Below are positions 7,764 through 14,769 of a DNA stretch of 63,321 nucleotides, one piece after another. The position numbers were made by a program, and so were the translations under genes. Under the pieces are notes generated by a model, which worked only from the letters and a program-made list of their open reading frames with translations, was not told the origin of the DNA and made no database searches. Positions within the stretch are counted from its first letter, which is position 1. Each line of letters starts with the position of its first letter. Source of the DNA: a virus; the IMG/VR virus record IMGVR_UViG_3300042534_000414, positions 1-63,321 of that record, one strand, 5' to 3'.

Positions 7764-9830
7764 TTAGAATGGGGCTTTTATGTCGTCTGACCATTTGGAT
7801 AATCTACTTCTTGGTTGTTCATCATTTGGAATTTCTGTTTGCTCTCCAAAGATAAATCTTTTTCTGAATATTCCTTGCAAAGGACAAGAATTTTTTTCAT
7901 CAAAAAAACCAACAAAGCCTCCGTAGTTCGTTAAAGTCATTTTAAAAGCACTACCTTCAATCATTGGTTTACCTCCTGTAAATGTTTCTTTAACCTTTTG
8001 AACATCAAAAAATGTAATATTCCTCATAGTTGCGTGTTTAGTGTATCTATGTAAAACAATAAAGTTATCTGCTTTAGCAACCCATTTACCACCACCTTCT
8101 GCGTGTGAAGAAATAGGAGGTTTACGCATACCTTTAAATTCACCAGTTGTTTCTACCACTCTCATTGCTTCTGTAATAGGGTGCATTGATAACCATATAC
8201 TGCACTTCATGTTTTTTGTCCATTGTTTAAATTGTGTAGCCACGTGGTGATGGTATTCATGCGTGCCCATTCTTCTATCCAATCCTTCCCAATTGTAGGA
8301 TAAGGTATTGTATGGGTCTATCATTAGTACGTGGTATTCTTTTTTTAATAAAAATGATTCTGCTACCTGCATTATTTGATTATACGATAAAAGTTTTTCA
8401 TTATCAATAATAACAAAGTTTTCATCAAACCATTTATAAGCGAGTTCCTTTTCATTTTCTGTAAACAAACTCATTTGCTTACCTACTAAAAATTCCATCA
8501 TTTGTTTTTGTATTACCCATGGATCATTTTCTGTTGAATAAATAATCCCCCTCCAATTGTGCAACACATTCGCCACTACCATCATATTCCATAACACAGT
8601 TGATTTACCAATGTTTTCGTGTCCTAAGAATACATCAAATTTACCTAACTTAAATCTATAATATTCATCTAGTAATTCATAACCAGTAGGTAATCCCATA
8701 CCAAATTCGCCACGTAGGAATTTTTCAATGGTATCTCTATTGGTGTTAACTTTAGCTACGTAGTTATCCGGTTCAAACTTCTCTGATAAAATCTCAAAAT
8801 CATTTGATAGTTTCTTCTTTGGTTTATCTCCAAAACCCATTTCAAGTAACTTTCTTCCTGCAAGTGAAAAATCTCCGTTACATTCTAACATGGTAAATAC
8901 ACCTGATGCACTATATCCTTTTTGTGGTTCAAAAGGTAAATTACTAGAGTGTCCTACAAAAATTTTATCGTGAATACGAATATTACCTGACTGTGATTTA
9001 CCTCCTGGGCGTTTGATGTATATCCTATCTTTTACTCGTAAAGGAATTGTGTAACCATTAGAAACAAATAAACTAGCTATATCCTCCGCAGTCATCTGTT
9101 CGTTATAAGCCTCCCAAGGTTTTTTTCCTTCCTCCCATACCGGCAAAGCAACTTTCTTTTCTTCTACCTTTTCTTCTTCAATCAAATCCATTGCTTTTGC
9201 GCAGCACATAATTATATCTCTCTCTTCGGAAGTTATGGTAGGTATTGTTTCCATTGAGCCTTGGATAATTGTGTAGCCTTCACTTGGGTACGTAGCAACA
9301 TATCCGCCCTGTCCTCTAGTTTCAATTAAGGTAAGTTTCTTTGTTTGTGCTTGGTTTTTAGCTTTTTCCTTATCAATCTTATCTTCTTGGGTAAGTTTAA
9401 TGTAGTGAGCGTTTTTCTCATCTCTTGATAAATACCTTTGCGCTAACTTTTGGTTTCCTTGGATAGTATCACAGTAATACATTAGGTGATAACCTTTAGA
9501 AACAGTCTGTATGATGCACAATTTATCAAAAACCTCCAAATTATCCTGCAACAATACTTTAAACTCTCCCCATAGGTCTTGATTTAACTCGTACTTGCTA
9601 TCAACATCAATAACCTCTAAGTTATTACTCATATCCCCACAGCCTATACCTAAGAAAATAAAATTACTTTCTGTATTCTCTGTTATAGGGAAAGGATTAG
9701 TCTTTACATTAAAGTCCATCCATGAATAACTGTTAATCTCTCCCCCCTTCTTAAAGTTTGGTTCCTTCTTGGTATTTAGTGGGAATACACTAAAACCTAA
9801 AGATTGCATTTTTTTTACGTAATCAATCAT
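7764..9830 (-). CDS. Bifunctional primase-helicase
   Basis: A 688-aa protein. Residues 1 to about 200 are a Prim-Pol-type primase: GFSVFPLN near the start, the metal-binding DxD in LEVIDVDS (74-78), and SKGYHLMYY (S-x-H). Residues about 370-690 are a RecA-fold DnaB-type helicase with Walker A GHENIGKST (about 400), Walker B VLMIDPYN (about 505) and a downstream SMHPITEA segment. It would unwind DNA and lay primers at the phage fork. No DNA polymerase is found in the genome, so a host polymerase must extend. I chose the ATG at 9830; the longer frame starts with TTG and adds four residues. Confidence 0.85.
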   Translation of the reverse strand: MIDYVKKMQSLGFSVFPLNTKKEPNFKKGGEINSYSWMDFNVKTNPFPITENTESNFIFLGIGCGDMSNNLEVIDVDSKYELNQDLWGEFKVLLQDNLEVFDKLCIIQTVSKGYHLMYYCDTIQGNQKLAQRYLSRDEKNAHYIKLTQEDKIDKEKAKNQAQTKKLTLIETRGQGGYVATYPSEGYTIIQGSMETIPTITSEERDIIMCCAKAMDLIEEEKVEEKKVALPVWEEGKKPWEAYNEQMTAEDIASLFVSNGYTIPLRVKDRIYIKRPGGKSQSGNIRIHDKIFVGHSSNLPFEPQKGYSASGVFTMLECNGDFSLAGRKLLEMGFGDKPKKKLSNDFEILSEKFEPDNYVAKVNTNRDTIEKFLRGEFGMGLPTGYELLDEYYRFKLGKFDVFLGHENIGKSTVLWNMMVVANVLHNWRGIIYSTENDPWVIQKQMMEFLVGKQMSLFTENEKELAYKWFDENFVIIDNEKLLSYNQIMQVAESFLLKKEYHVLMIDPYNTLSYNWEGLDRRMGTHEYHHHVATQFKQWTKNMKCSIWLSMHPITEAMRVVETTGEFKGMRKPPISSHAEGGGKWVAKADNFIVLHRYTKHATMRNITFFDVQKVKETFTGGKPMIEGSAFKMTLTNYGGFVGFFDEKNSCPLQGIFRKRFIFGEQTEIPNDEQPRSRLSKWSDDIKAPF

Positions 9831-10050
9831 TATCAATAACAAATTTAACCCCTAAAATATTCTTTACTTCCCTATGGTTTTTCACACCGTTATAACTCAT
9901 CTTATTATCCTTTGCGTATTTACTTATTGTACAAAGGTTCAAATATAAACCACATACTTCAATTATTTGCACTAAACATTCATTTGATAGTTGGTTTTCC
10001 GTACTCAAATTGTGCAACCTACTTATTACTTTTTCTTCTAATTCATTCAT
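9823..10050 (-). CDS. Small putative DNA-binding protein, 75 aa
   Basis: From the ATG at 10050 the product is 75 aa; an upstream in-frame start would extend it into the inverted repeat at 10085-10114. The C-terminal part, TISKYAKDNKMSYNGVKNHR, has the spacing of a helix-turn-helix recognition segment, so DNA binding is possible. Its end overlaps the primase-helicase start by eight bases, implying coupled expression. Confidence 0.5.
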   Translation of the reverse strand: MNELEEKVISRLHNLSTENQLSNECLVQIIEVCGLYLNLCTISKYAKDNKMSYNGVKNHREVKNILGVKFVIDND

Positions 10051-10084
10051 AATTAATGATTTATTATTGGTGCAAAAAATTGAA

Positions 10085-10114
10085 TTGCGGTAATATACTG
10101 TTATGTGCAATTTT
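10085..10114 (+). repeat. Inverted repeat beside serine recombinase, left copy
   Basis: This 30-bp sequence begins TTGCGGTAATATACTG and continues TTATGTGCAATTTT. It is repeated in inverted orientation at 10324-10353 with 26 of 30 matches, and all four differences are transitions. It covers the stop region of the gene at 10113-10388. Its ends TTGC and GCAA are themselves inverted, as in recombination sites of serine invertases. Confidence 0.75.
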
Positions 10115-10388
10115 AAAAATACGACATCTTGCCAAATGGATTTTTACAATTATAAATCTTTTTTGCTGTTAAAGTTTCCCTCCAACCTTTTCCATATTTA
10201 ATATTTGCGTTTTGTCTTGCTTTCCCAATACCTACAATCTTTGCCTCTTTACCAATCTCACGAGAAATTTGACGCAAATATTTATCAATAATTTTCTCAT
10301 TTGTATTTGGCAGGTTCTCAATAAAAACTGCACATAACAGCACATTGCCGCAAGTGGGGGTTTCGTCTTTTAAATCAACATTTGTCAT
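10113..10388 (-). CDS. Hypothetical protein between inverted repeats, 91 aa
   Basis: An ATG start gives a 91-aa basic protein that I do not recognise. Codons about 12-22 (PTCGNVLLCAV) are encoded by the right copy of the 30-bp inverted repeat, and the stop lies in the left copy, so most of the gene sits between the two repeats. It may be the cargo of a recombination event, or an open frame maintained across an invertible segment. G+C is locally higher around 10340-10370 than in neighbouring genes. Confidence 0.5.
   Translation of the reverse strand: MTNVDLKDETPTCGNVLLCAVFIENLPNTNEKIIDKYLRQISREIGKEAKIVGIGKARQNANIKYGKGWRETLTAKKIYNCKNPFGKMSYF
10324..10353 (-). repeat. Inverted repeat beside serine recombinase, right copy
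   Basis: On the minus strand this reads TTGCGGCAATGTGCTG then TTATGTGCAGTTTT. It matches the left copy at 26 of 30 positions. The segment between the copies is 209 bp, and the recombinase gene ends 105 bp away. Confidence 0.75.
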
Positions 10389-10457
10389 ATTATTAAATTT
10401 AGTGTTTCAAATAAAGTTTAGTGGTTTAATGCCCCACCTTCGCCAAGCCCGAAAACG

Positions 10458-11108
10458 TTAGCTCCAATACCTTTGATATTCTTCTCTATTAATTATTTGG
10501 TATATTTTTTTGTAATTAGGTAAATTGTGCAACCTTTTTATTTCGGTTTTCTTCATTCCTGATTTAAGCATACCAATAATCGCTTTTACTTTCTCAATAT
10601 CCTCGTTCTCCTCCATGCCATTTTCACCCCATTTAAAGCCAAATAATGCAGTTCCTGTATATTTCTCTCCTCGCATTTTTTTACTTCTTAAAACTGAACA
10701 AGTACGCTCCGAAATAATGTTGCGTTCAAGTTCTGCAAAGCTACTCATCATGGTAACAAACCAACGCCCCATTGCAGTACCAGTATCAAGTGATTGTCCT
10801 CCCATGTCAACAAAGCAGATTGCACAATTCCTATTGGTAAAATCATCCAACGATCCTAAACAGTCCATTGTATTCCTAAACATCCTATCAAGCTTTAAGG
10901 TAACTATTCTGGCGTTCTTTAATACTTTTAGTTTCTTACCTCCTTCTCTAGAAAATAGCTTAACAGTTGCAGAAACATTTACATCAGTAATTACTTCCTT
11001 TATCTCAAAGTTATTGTACTTGCAATATGCCTCACAGCGTTCTTTTTGCATCTCTACCGAATTGTCCTGCATATCGGTACTTACTCTTATGTATATGTAT
11101 GTTTCCAT
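10458..11108 (-). CDS. Small serine recombinase (resolvase/invertase)
   Basis: A 216-aa protein with the N-terminal catalytic domain of serine recombinases: YIRVSTDMQ places the nucleophile Ser10 next to Arg8, LKLDRMFRN supplies Arg75 and Arg78, and FAELERNIISERT begins the long E helix. A short C-terminal region with KTEIKRLHNLPNYKKIYQII looks like the helix-turn-helix DNA-binding end. The length fits resolvases and invertases and is far too short for a large serine integrase. It could invert the nearby segment flanked by 30-bp repeats, resolve genome multimers, or be a degenerate integrase. It lies in the left-arm operon, transcribed leftward. Confidence 0.85.
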   Translation of the reverse strand: METYIYIRVSTDMQDNSVEMQKERCEAYCKYNNFEIKEVITDVNVSATVKLFSREGGKKLKVLKNARIVTLKLDRMFRNTMDCLGSLDDFTNRNCAICFVDMGGQSLDTGTAMGRWFVTMMSSFAELERNIISERTCSVLRSKKMRGEKYTGTALFGFKWGENGMEENEDIEKVKAIIGMLKSGMKKTEIKRLHNLPNYKKIYQIINREEYQRYWS

Positions 11109-11167
11109 GTCTAATTGTGTATCGTTAATTTTATAAAAGCGGAAAATTCAGTTTTTATAAGTTATTG

Positions 11168-11482
11168 TTAATCATTCCTATGCGTAAAGCACTTTTGTGT
11201 TTCAAATGAAAATGTATTAGGTAAAAATGAAACTTCTTTTTTAAACCTTACACAATTACCATAATTCAACAACCCTCCACCATCAAACTGAAAAGTCATC
11301 TTTAACGCTTTGTTTAATTCTTGGGGAGTAATAGCTATCTTTATTGCGTGAGCCTTTCTTCTTTCAAAATCCTCTAATTGGATTTTTCTTCGCCATTCCT
11401 TCCACTTTTTAAACTTTTCTATATCTCTTACCATAAACTTACAATTGTTGCAGTTACAGTCTAATTTTTGCAGTTCTTCCAT
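11168..11482 (-). CDS. Cys-rich small protein, possible zinc binder
   Basis: A 104-aa protein with an N-terminal DCNCNNCKFM cluster and C-terminal GNCVRF and KCFTHR, so four or more Cys/His could bind one metal ion. The middle is a charged helix. Short proteins of this arrangement are common in Bacteroidota phages, but their role is not known to me. The start is ATG. Confidence 0.55.
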   Translation of the reverse strand: MEELQKLDCNCNNCKFMVRDIEKFKKWKEWRRKIQLEDFERRKAHAIKIAITPQELNKALKMTFQFDGGGLLNYGNCVRFKKEVSFLPNTFSFETQKCFTHRND

Positions 11483-11500
11483 TTTACTAATTGTGTATCG

Positions 11501-11677
11501 TTATTTTTTATCTAATTCATTAAGGTAATCACAGTACATTTGAGCTTGTTTTTCATTGTTATGTGGCATAAGTATCACTAAATGTCCTTTACTATCTAAA
11601 ACAGCTCGTTTTTGCTTTTTACCTAACCTAAAAGGTGGTGTAAACTTTTCTTTATCGTATCTATTCTCTGTATCCAT
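11501..11677 (-). CDS. Hypothetical protein, 58 aa
   Basis: A short frame below the usual length cut-off: ATG at 11677, TAA at 11501. The product begins MDTENRYDKEKFTPPFRLG, continues KKQKRAVLDSKGHLVI and ends LNELDKK. Its start overlaps the last 17 bases of the helix-turn-helix gene at 11661-11849, and it fills an otherwise empty gap in the operon, so it is very likely real. The function is unknown. Confidence 0.6.
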   Translation of the reverse strand: MDTENRYDKEKFTPPFRLGKKQKRAVLDSKGHLVILMPHNNEKQAQMYCDYLNELDKK

Positions 11678-11849
11678 ACTTTAATAGCTGCGGTAACATT
11701 CTCGAATACATTTTAGGCGTAAATTTAAACCTGCCACGTACTACCTGATCCCATGCCTCTCGCTTCATTCCTATCTCCAGGAAAAACCCTCGCTTGTTTA
11801 TTGCAGGTTGCTCCAGGAACTCTTTTACTTTTTCAAATACTTCTTCCAT
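11661..11849 (-). CDS. Small helix-turn-helix-like protein, 62 aa
   Basis: The 62-aa product contains INKRGFFLEIGMKREAWDQV followed by VRGRFKFTPKMYSRM, which has the spacing of a lambda-repressor-type helix-turn-helix ending in a short basic turn. It overlaps the DnaA domain IV-like gene by 17 bases. It could be a DNA-binding accessory to replication or a small regulator; neither is proven. Confidence 0.5.
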   Translation of the reverse strand: MEEVFEKVKEFLEQPAINKRGFFLEIGMKREAWDQVVRGRFKFTPKMYSRMLPQLLKYGYRE

Positions 11850-12111
11850 ATACCACCTTTTCGTAATCGTTTTTTAACTTTAAATAATTATCCATGTTTT
11901 TTGCTAACTTAACTAAATGGATTATGCTTGAATGATCCTTGCATAAAACATCGCCAATTGCATAAAATGTTTTTTTCCTTTCCCTAGCAATGTAGCTAAA
12001 TATAGCTCTTGCTCTAACCAGCTCTTCTTTTCTACTTTTACTCTTTACCTCTTCTACATCTAAACATAATATAGTACAGATGTTATCAAGCATTTTATCT
12101 AATTCCTCCAT
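11833..12111 (-). CDS. Stand-alone DnaA domain IV-like protein
   Basis: The 92-aa product resembles the C-terminal DNA-binding domain of the bacterial initiator DnaA, without the AAA+ part. Visible features are SKSRKEELVRARAIFSYIAR (residues about 23-42), matching the basic helix and loop of domain IV, and KDHSSIIHLVK (about 59-69), matching the DnaA signature KDHTTV helix that reads the DnaA box. A phage protein of this kind could mark a phage origin, compete with DnaA at the host origin, or bind phage promoters. No DnaA box cluster is obvious nearby. It lies in the left-arm operon. Confidence 0.7.
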   Translation of the reverse strand: MEELDKMLDNICTILCLDVEEVKSKSRKEELVRARAIFSYIARERKKTFYAIGDVLCKDHSSIIHLVKLAKNMDNYLKLKNDYEKVVYGRSI

Positions 12112-12182
12112 ATCCTTTATTTTTTGTAAAATTACACTATGTTTTTAAATTTCAAAACATTTTTTGATTGTATTTTTCTATA

Positions 12183-12476
12183 TTAGATTGCTTCTTCATA
12201 GATTTCCTCTAATTGTGCAACCTCCATTTTTTGGATTGCAAACCTCCACGTAGCAAAAGCAGGTTCTTGAAATCTATTTAATAATTTAAAGAATTTAGGG
12301 AAGTTATGTACTTCTTCAAGCAATACGCCTGTTACTATTCCATCGTTATTTAAAATAGCCCTAATTGTGTAAACTCTATCTTTTTTAATCCAGTTATCAA
12401 AATCTTTTTTAATCTCTTCTATTTTATCTGCATCAATTGTATCATTAATACAAATCACTTTACTTCCTATGTTCAT
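12183..12476 (-). CDS. Hypothetical protein, 97 aa
   Basis: Leftward gene with an ATG start; its first four bases overlap the stop of 12473-12811. The sequence has the pattern VICIND...RVYTIRAI...GVLLEEVHN...EPAFATWRF, which I associate with a small family common in Bacteroidota phages and prophages but with no known role. It is compact and beta-rich, with no membrane segment. Confidence 0.6.
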   Translation of the reverse strand: MNIGSKVICINDTIDADKIEEIKKDFDNWIKKDRVYTIRAILNNDGIVTGVLLEEVHNFPKFFKLLNRFQEPAFATWRFAIQKMEVAQLEEIYEEAI

Positions 12477-12811
12477 AGCTGCACAATTTTAATTAGCGTT
12501 TTTTCTGTATCTGTAATGTATTCGTAAACATCGTTAGTAAAATACTGTATGTTTTCATGTAAACATTTAACAGCTTTTTCCCAGTTAGGAGTAACAAGTA
12601 ATAATTGTCCGGTGAGGTTGCACACTTTGAAATATAAATCCTTTTCTCTATGGCAGGTAACTATTCTATATTCACCGAAGAAGCGTTGTTTATCACAAGG
12701 GCGAAAATCTGATCGTTTTAATCCTTTACCAACAAAATCTAAAACTTCCTGCCAATATTCTGCAACTTGCACAATTTGGTTCTTTGTATTAAACACTTTA
12801 TAATATATCAT
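12473..12811 (-). CDS. Hypothetical protein with internal duplication
   Basis: The 112-aa product contains two similar halves. YYKVFNTKNQIVQVAEYWQE near residue 3 corresponds to YFKVCNLTGQLLLVTPNWEK near residue 60, each followed by a helical stretch. The gene therefore arose by tandem duplication of a unit of roughly 55 residues. Its ATG overlaps the stop of the membrane microprotein at 12808-12891 (ATGA). The function is unknown. Confidence 0.6.
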   Translation of the reverse strand: MIYYKVFNTKNQIVQVAEYWQEVLDFVGKGLKRSDFRPCDKQRFFGEYRIVTCHREKDLYFKVCNLTGQLLLVTPNWEKAVKCLHENIQYFTNDVYEYITDTEKTLIKIVQL

Positions 12812-12891
12812 AGTATAATAAAATCCGCTATAATATTAATAAATAAACCTATTACAAATCCGTATAGGAATATAAGTAGTTCTTTTTTCAT
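12808..12891 (-). CDS. Single-pass membrane microprotein, 27 aa
   Basis: ATG at 12891, TGA at 12808. The product starts MKKELLIFLYGFVIGLF and is almost wholly one hydrophobic helix after two lysines, giving a probable N-in topology. It lies two bases after the previous stop and its TGA overlaps the next ATG, which argues strongly for translation despite its length. Its role could be host membrane modulation in early infection; this is inference. Confidence 0.6.
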   Translation of the reverse strand: MKKELLIFLYGFVIGLFINIIADFIIL

Positions 12892-12892
12892 T

Positions 12893-13090
12893 TTATAAAT
12901 ATCTAACTAATAAATAAATAATTATTTGCAACCACGTACCAACAGTCATACCCCATAGAAACATATTCCAGTTACGGTACTTCATTGCTTTTTCGATTAA
13001 TCTTTTTTCAACTGTAAAATTACTAAACGAAAAATAATCTTTGTCAAACTCTTCGATTAATACTTTTTCTATAAATTTTTCTTTTTTCAT
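12893..13090 (-). CDS. Small membrane protein, 65 aa
   Basis: A charged N-terminal part (about 40 residues) is followed by one C-terminal transmembrane helix, FLWGMTVGTWLQIIIYLLV. Its ATG overlaps the TGA of 13087-13239, so it is part of a coupled chain of three membrane microproteins. No homology is recognised. Confidence 0.6.
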   Translation of the reverse strand: MKKEKFIEKVLIEEFDKDYFSFSNFTVEKRLIEKAMKYRNWNMFLWGMTVGTWLQIIIYLLVRYL

Positions 13091-13239
13091 TTTCTTTCTC
13101 GTTTAAATATTAAAAAAGTCAAGCTCCAAAATAAAAAGCCAATTGAAATATAAAGTCTATAATTTTGCCAGTCTAATGTTCTACAAATTGAAAAATTAAA
13201 CTCTATTCCGTTAAAATCTTGAAAAAAACTTATTTTCAT
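13087..13239 (-). CDS. Membrane microprotein, 50 aa
   Basis: ATG at 13239, TGA at 13087. The product starts MKISFFQDFNGIEFNF and contains one hydrophobic stretch, YISIGFLFWSLTFLIF, before a basic tail. It fills the gap between 12893-13090 and 13241-13591, with an ATGA junction downstream. It is too short for routine gene callers but convincing by context. Confidence 0.55.
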   Translation of the reverse strand: MKISFFQDFNGIEFNFSICRTLDWQNYRLYISIGFLFWSLTFLIFKRERK

Positions 13240-13240
13240 T

Positions 13241-13591
13241 TTATTTTAAATTAATAATTTTTTCCAAATCAACACTATCAAGCACCGCATCGAGTTTGTC
13301 TATTAAAGCGTCTGTAACCTCGTCTGTTAAGGTGTTGCGCATTGACTTTTCAATTCTACCCAAAACGATTGTAGTTGTATCCATTGTAAGGGTTAAATTT
13401 TTCATAGCATCCTTAATTTTTTTATCTACTACTTTTTTGTTTGGAATACTTAAAGTATCGTACTTGTATTGCTGCTTCAATACTTGTATATTCGCATCCT
13501 GGATCGTTTTTTTACAACCTTTAATGTAAAGGCTAGTAATTGCACAAAGTGCGCTTAAACGTGTGATATTGTCTTTTTCTTCTTTACTCAT
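13241..13591 (-). CDS. Hypothetical helical protein, 116 aa
   Basis: A mainly helical 116-aa protein rich in Lys, Asp and Leu, with no membrane segment or catalytic motif. Its start overlaps the end of 13584-13892 by eight bases, and its stop is one base from the start of the membrane microprotein downstream. The role is unknown. Confidence 0.6.
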   Translation of the reverse strand: MSKEEKDNITRLSALCAITSLYIKGCKKTIQDANIQVLKQQYKYDTLSIPNKKVVDKKIKDAMKNLTLTMDTTTIVLGRIEKSMRNTLTDEVTDALIDKLDAVLDSVDLEKIINLK

Positions 13592-13892
13592 TTTCCTTAT
13601 CCTTTATTTGCTCAATTAAATTATACTCTATTGCTTCCTTAATATCGTATTTCGGCTTAATACGTCGGTTTTCAGTATCGAAAAATTCCATATCCGTAAT
13701 TTCCACATCAATCCAATTTTCAATCGGTGTAGTATATCCATCGCCTGTTTCATACTTATCAACAGTAAATTCAAAATTAACAGTGCCGTCGAAAACAATG
13801 CTTTCAAAACTGCAATTATCAGCGCCATAAACTAAGACCGTTGCATCGCCTGATTGTGCGCCTATGTTGTAATCGTGTAATTCTACTTTCAT
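13584..13892 (-). CDS. Hypothetical beta-rich protein, 102 aa
   Basis: The product is acidic and beta-rich, with a pattern (ENWIDVEITDMEFFDTENR, then IEYNLIEQI at the end) that recurs in small phage proteins of unknown role. The ATG start overlaps the preceding gene by four bases. No specific function can be given. Confidence 0.6.
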   Translation of the reverse strand: MKVELHDYNIGAQSGDATVLVYGADNCSFESIVFDGTVNFEFTVDKYETGDGYTTPIENWIDVEITDMEFFDTENRRIKPKYDIKEAIEYNLIEQIKDKENE

Positions 13893-14098
13893 TTTAAATA
13901 TTCTTTTAGTTTATTTTCGTAAATAACAGTCTTAAATTCGCGCTCCCAGTAATTTCTTCCATCTGGTATTTCTAGGATTTTGTTCAATTTCTGCCTTATG
14001 TGTTCGTGATATTCCAATTGTGCATGATCCTTTTTTTCTACTCCTGGTTTATTAGTAGATAACTGCAATGGAATAAGTAGTAGTGTGATTAACTTCAT
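13889..14098 (-). CDS. Hypothetical protein, possible signal peptide
   Basis: From the ATG at 14098 the product is 69 aa and begins MKLITLLLIPLQLSTNK, a short positively charged and hydrophobic segment that could be a signal peptide. A longer reading from 14155 overlaps the upstream gene and looks less likely. The remainder is charged. Its end overlaps 13584-13892 by four bases. Confidence 0.5.
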   Translation of the reverse strand: MKLITLLLIPLQLSTNKPGVEKKDHAQLEYHEHIRQKLNKILEIPDGRNYWEREFKTVIYENKLKEYLK

Positions 14099-14117
14099 TT
14101 GATTTAGTTTATTCTTG

Positions 14118-14531
14118 TTATTTAATAAGAGTATAAATTTCATTAGAAAAATCAATAGTTTTATTTTTAATAAAAATTTTGTAGCCTATTATTTTACCAT
14201 CATTTTTTCTAACTCTAATAAACGCTTTGCCTGTCCAATCAAAAACAAATCCAACATTTATCCAGTGAAAATAAGCATCAAAAAGTCCTTCTTTAAATCT
14301 ATCAAGTCTTTTTATTGCACTTATAGTTCTTATTATATTTTCGGCAAATTCTTCTTCATTAAATCCGCTTACGCTTTTTTCTTTTTGGATTACTATTAAT
14401 ATGCTTTCTTTATATTCTTTAGCTATTAATTTGCAAGTATGCAACTGATCATTGTTATCTGTTATAAACGTTTTATAGAAATGCCTAAACCTTTTATCAT
14501 GTAATGGTACTAGCATATTGTTGTTTTCCAT
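14118..14531 (-). CDS. Hypothetical protein, 137 aa
   Basis: First gene of a leftward transcription unit: the promoter at 14561-14590 lies just upstream. The 137-aa product has two apparent parts, a strand-rich N-terminus and a C-terminus with FVFDWTGKAFIRVRKNDGKI. No family is recognised. Confidence 0.6.
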   Translation of the reverse strand: MENNNMLVPLHDKRFRHFYKTFITDNNDQLHTCKLIAKEYKESILIVIQKEKSVSGFNEEEFAENIIRTISAIKRLDRFKEGLFDAYFHWINVGFVFDWTGKAFIRVRKNDGKIIGYKIFIKNKTIDFSNEIYTLIK

Positions 14532-14560
14532 ATTTAATTAAGTTTAATTGTTTGCTTGGA

Positions 14561-14590
14561 CAAAGATAGTTTTTCTTTTCGTTTTTCAAA
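14561..14590 (-). promoter_or_regulatory. Leftward Bacteroidota-type promoter
   Basis: On the minus strand: TTTG at 14587-14590, 18 bases, then TATCTTTG at 14561-14568, a close match to the Bacteroidota primary sigma consensus (TTTG, then TAnnTTTG). It is about 30 bases upstream of the ATG at 14531. The rest of the 238-base gap up to 14769 is A/T rich with poly-T/poly-A tracts and nothing else clear. Confidence 0.65.
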
Positions 14591-14769
14591 ACATTTGTTT
14601 GATATTTATTTTCTATCGGAATTGTGTAATGATATAGATTTTCTCTATTCCTTTTTTTTTGTTTTTCTTGGGTTTATACAAAAAAAAATTTAGGTAAGCT
14701 ATTCGCAAACCTTCTTGTTTTGTTGTCAGAAATTGTAACTACTTTAACGATTCCCTAAAGCTATTTACT

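Noticed and set aside
10525-11136. 203-aa plus-strand frame over the serine recombinase gene
   Set aside because: The minus strand encodes a recombinase with all catalytic motifs; the plus frame is low-complexity Ser/Phe/Leu.
12549-12803. 84-aa plus-strand frame
   Set aside because: It lies wholly inside the duplicated 112-aa gene on the minus strand and has no promoter or family match.
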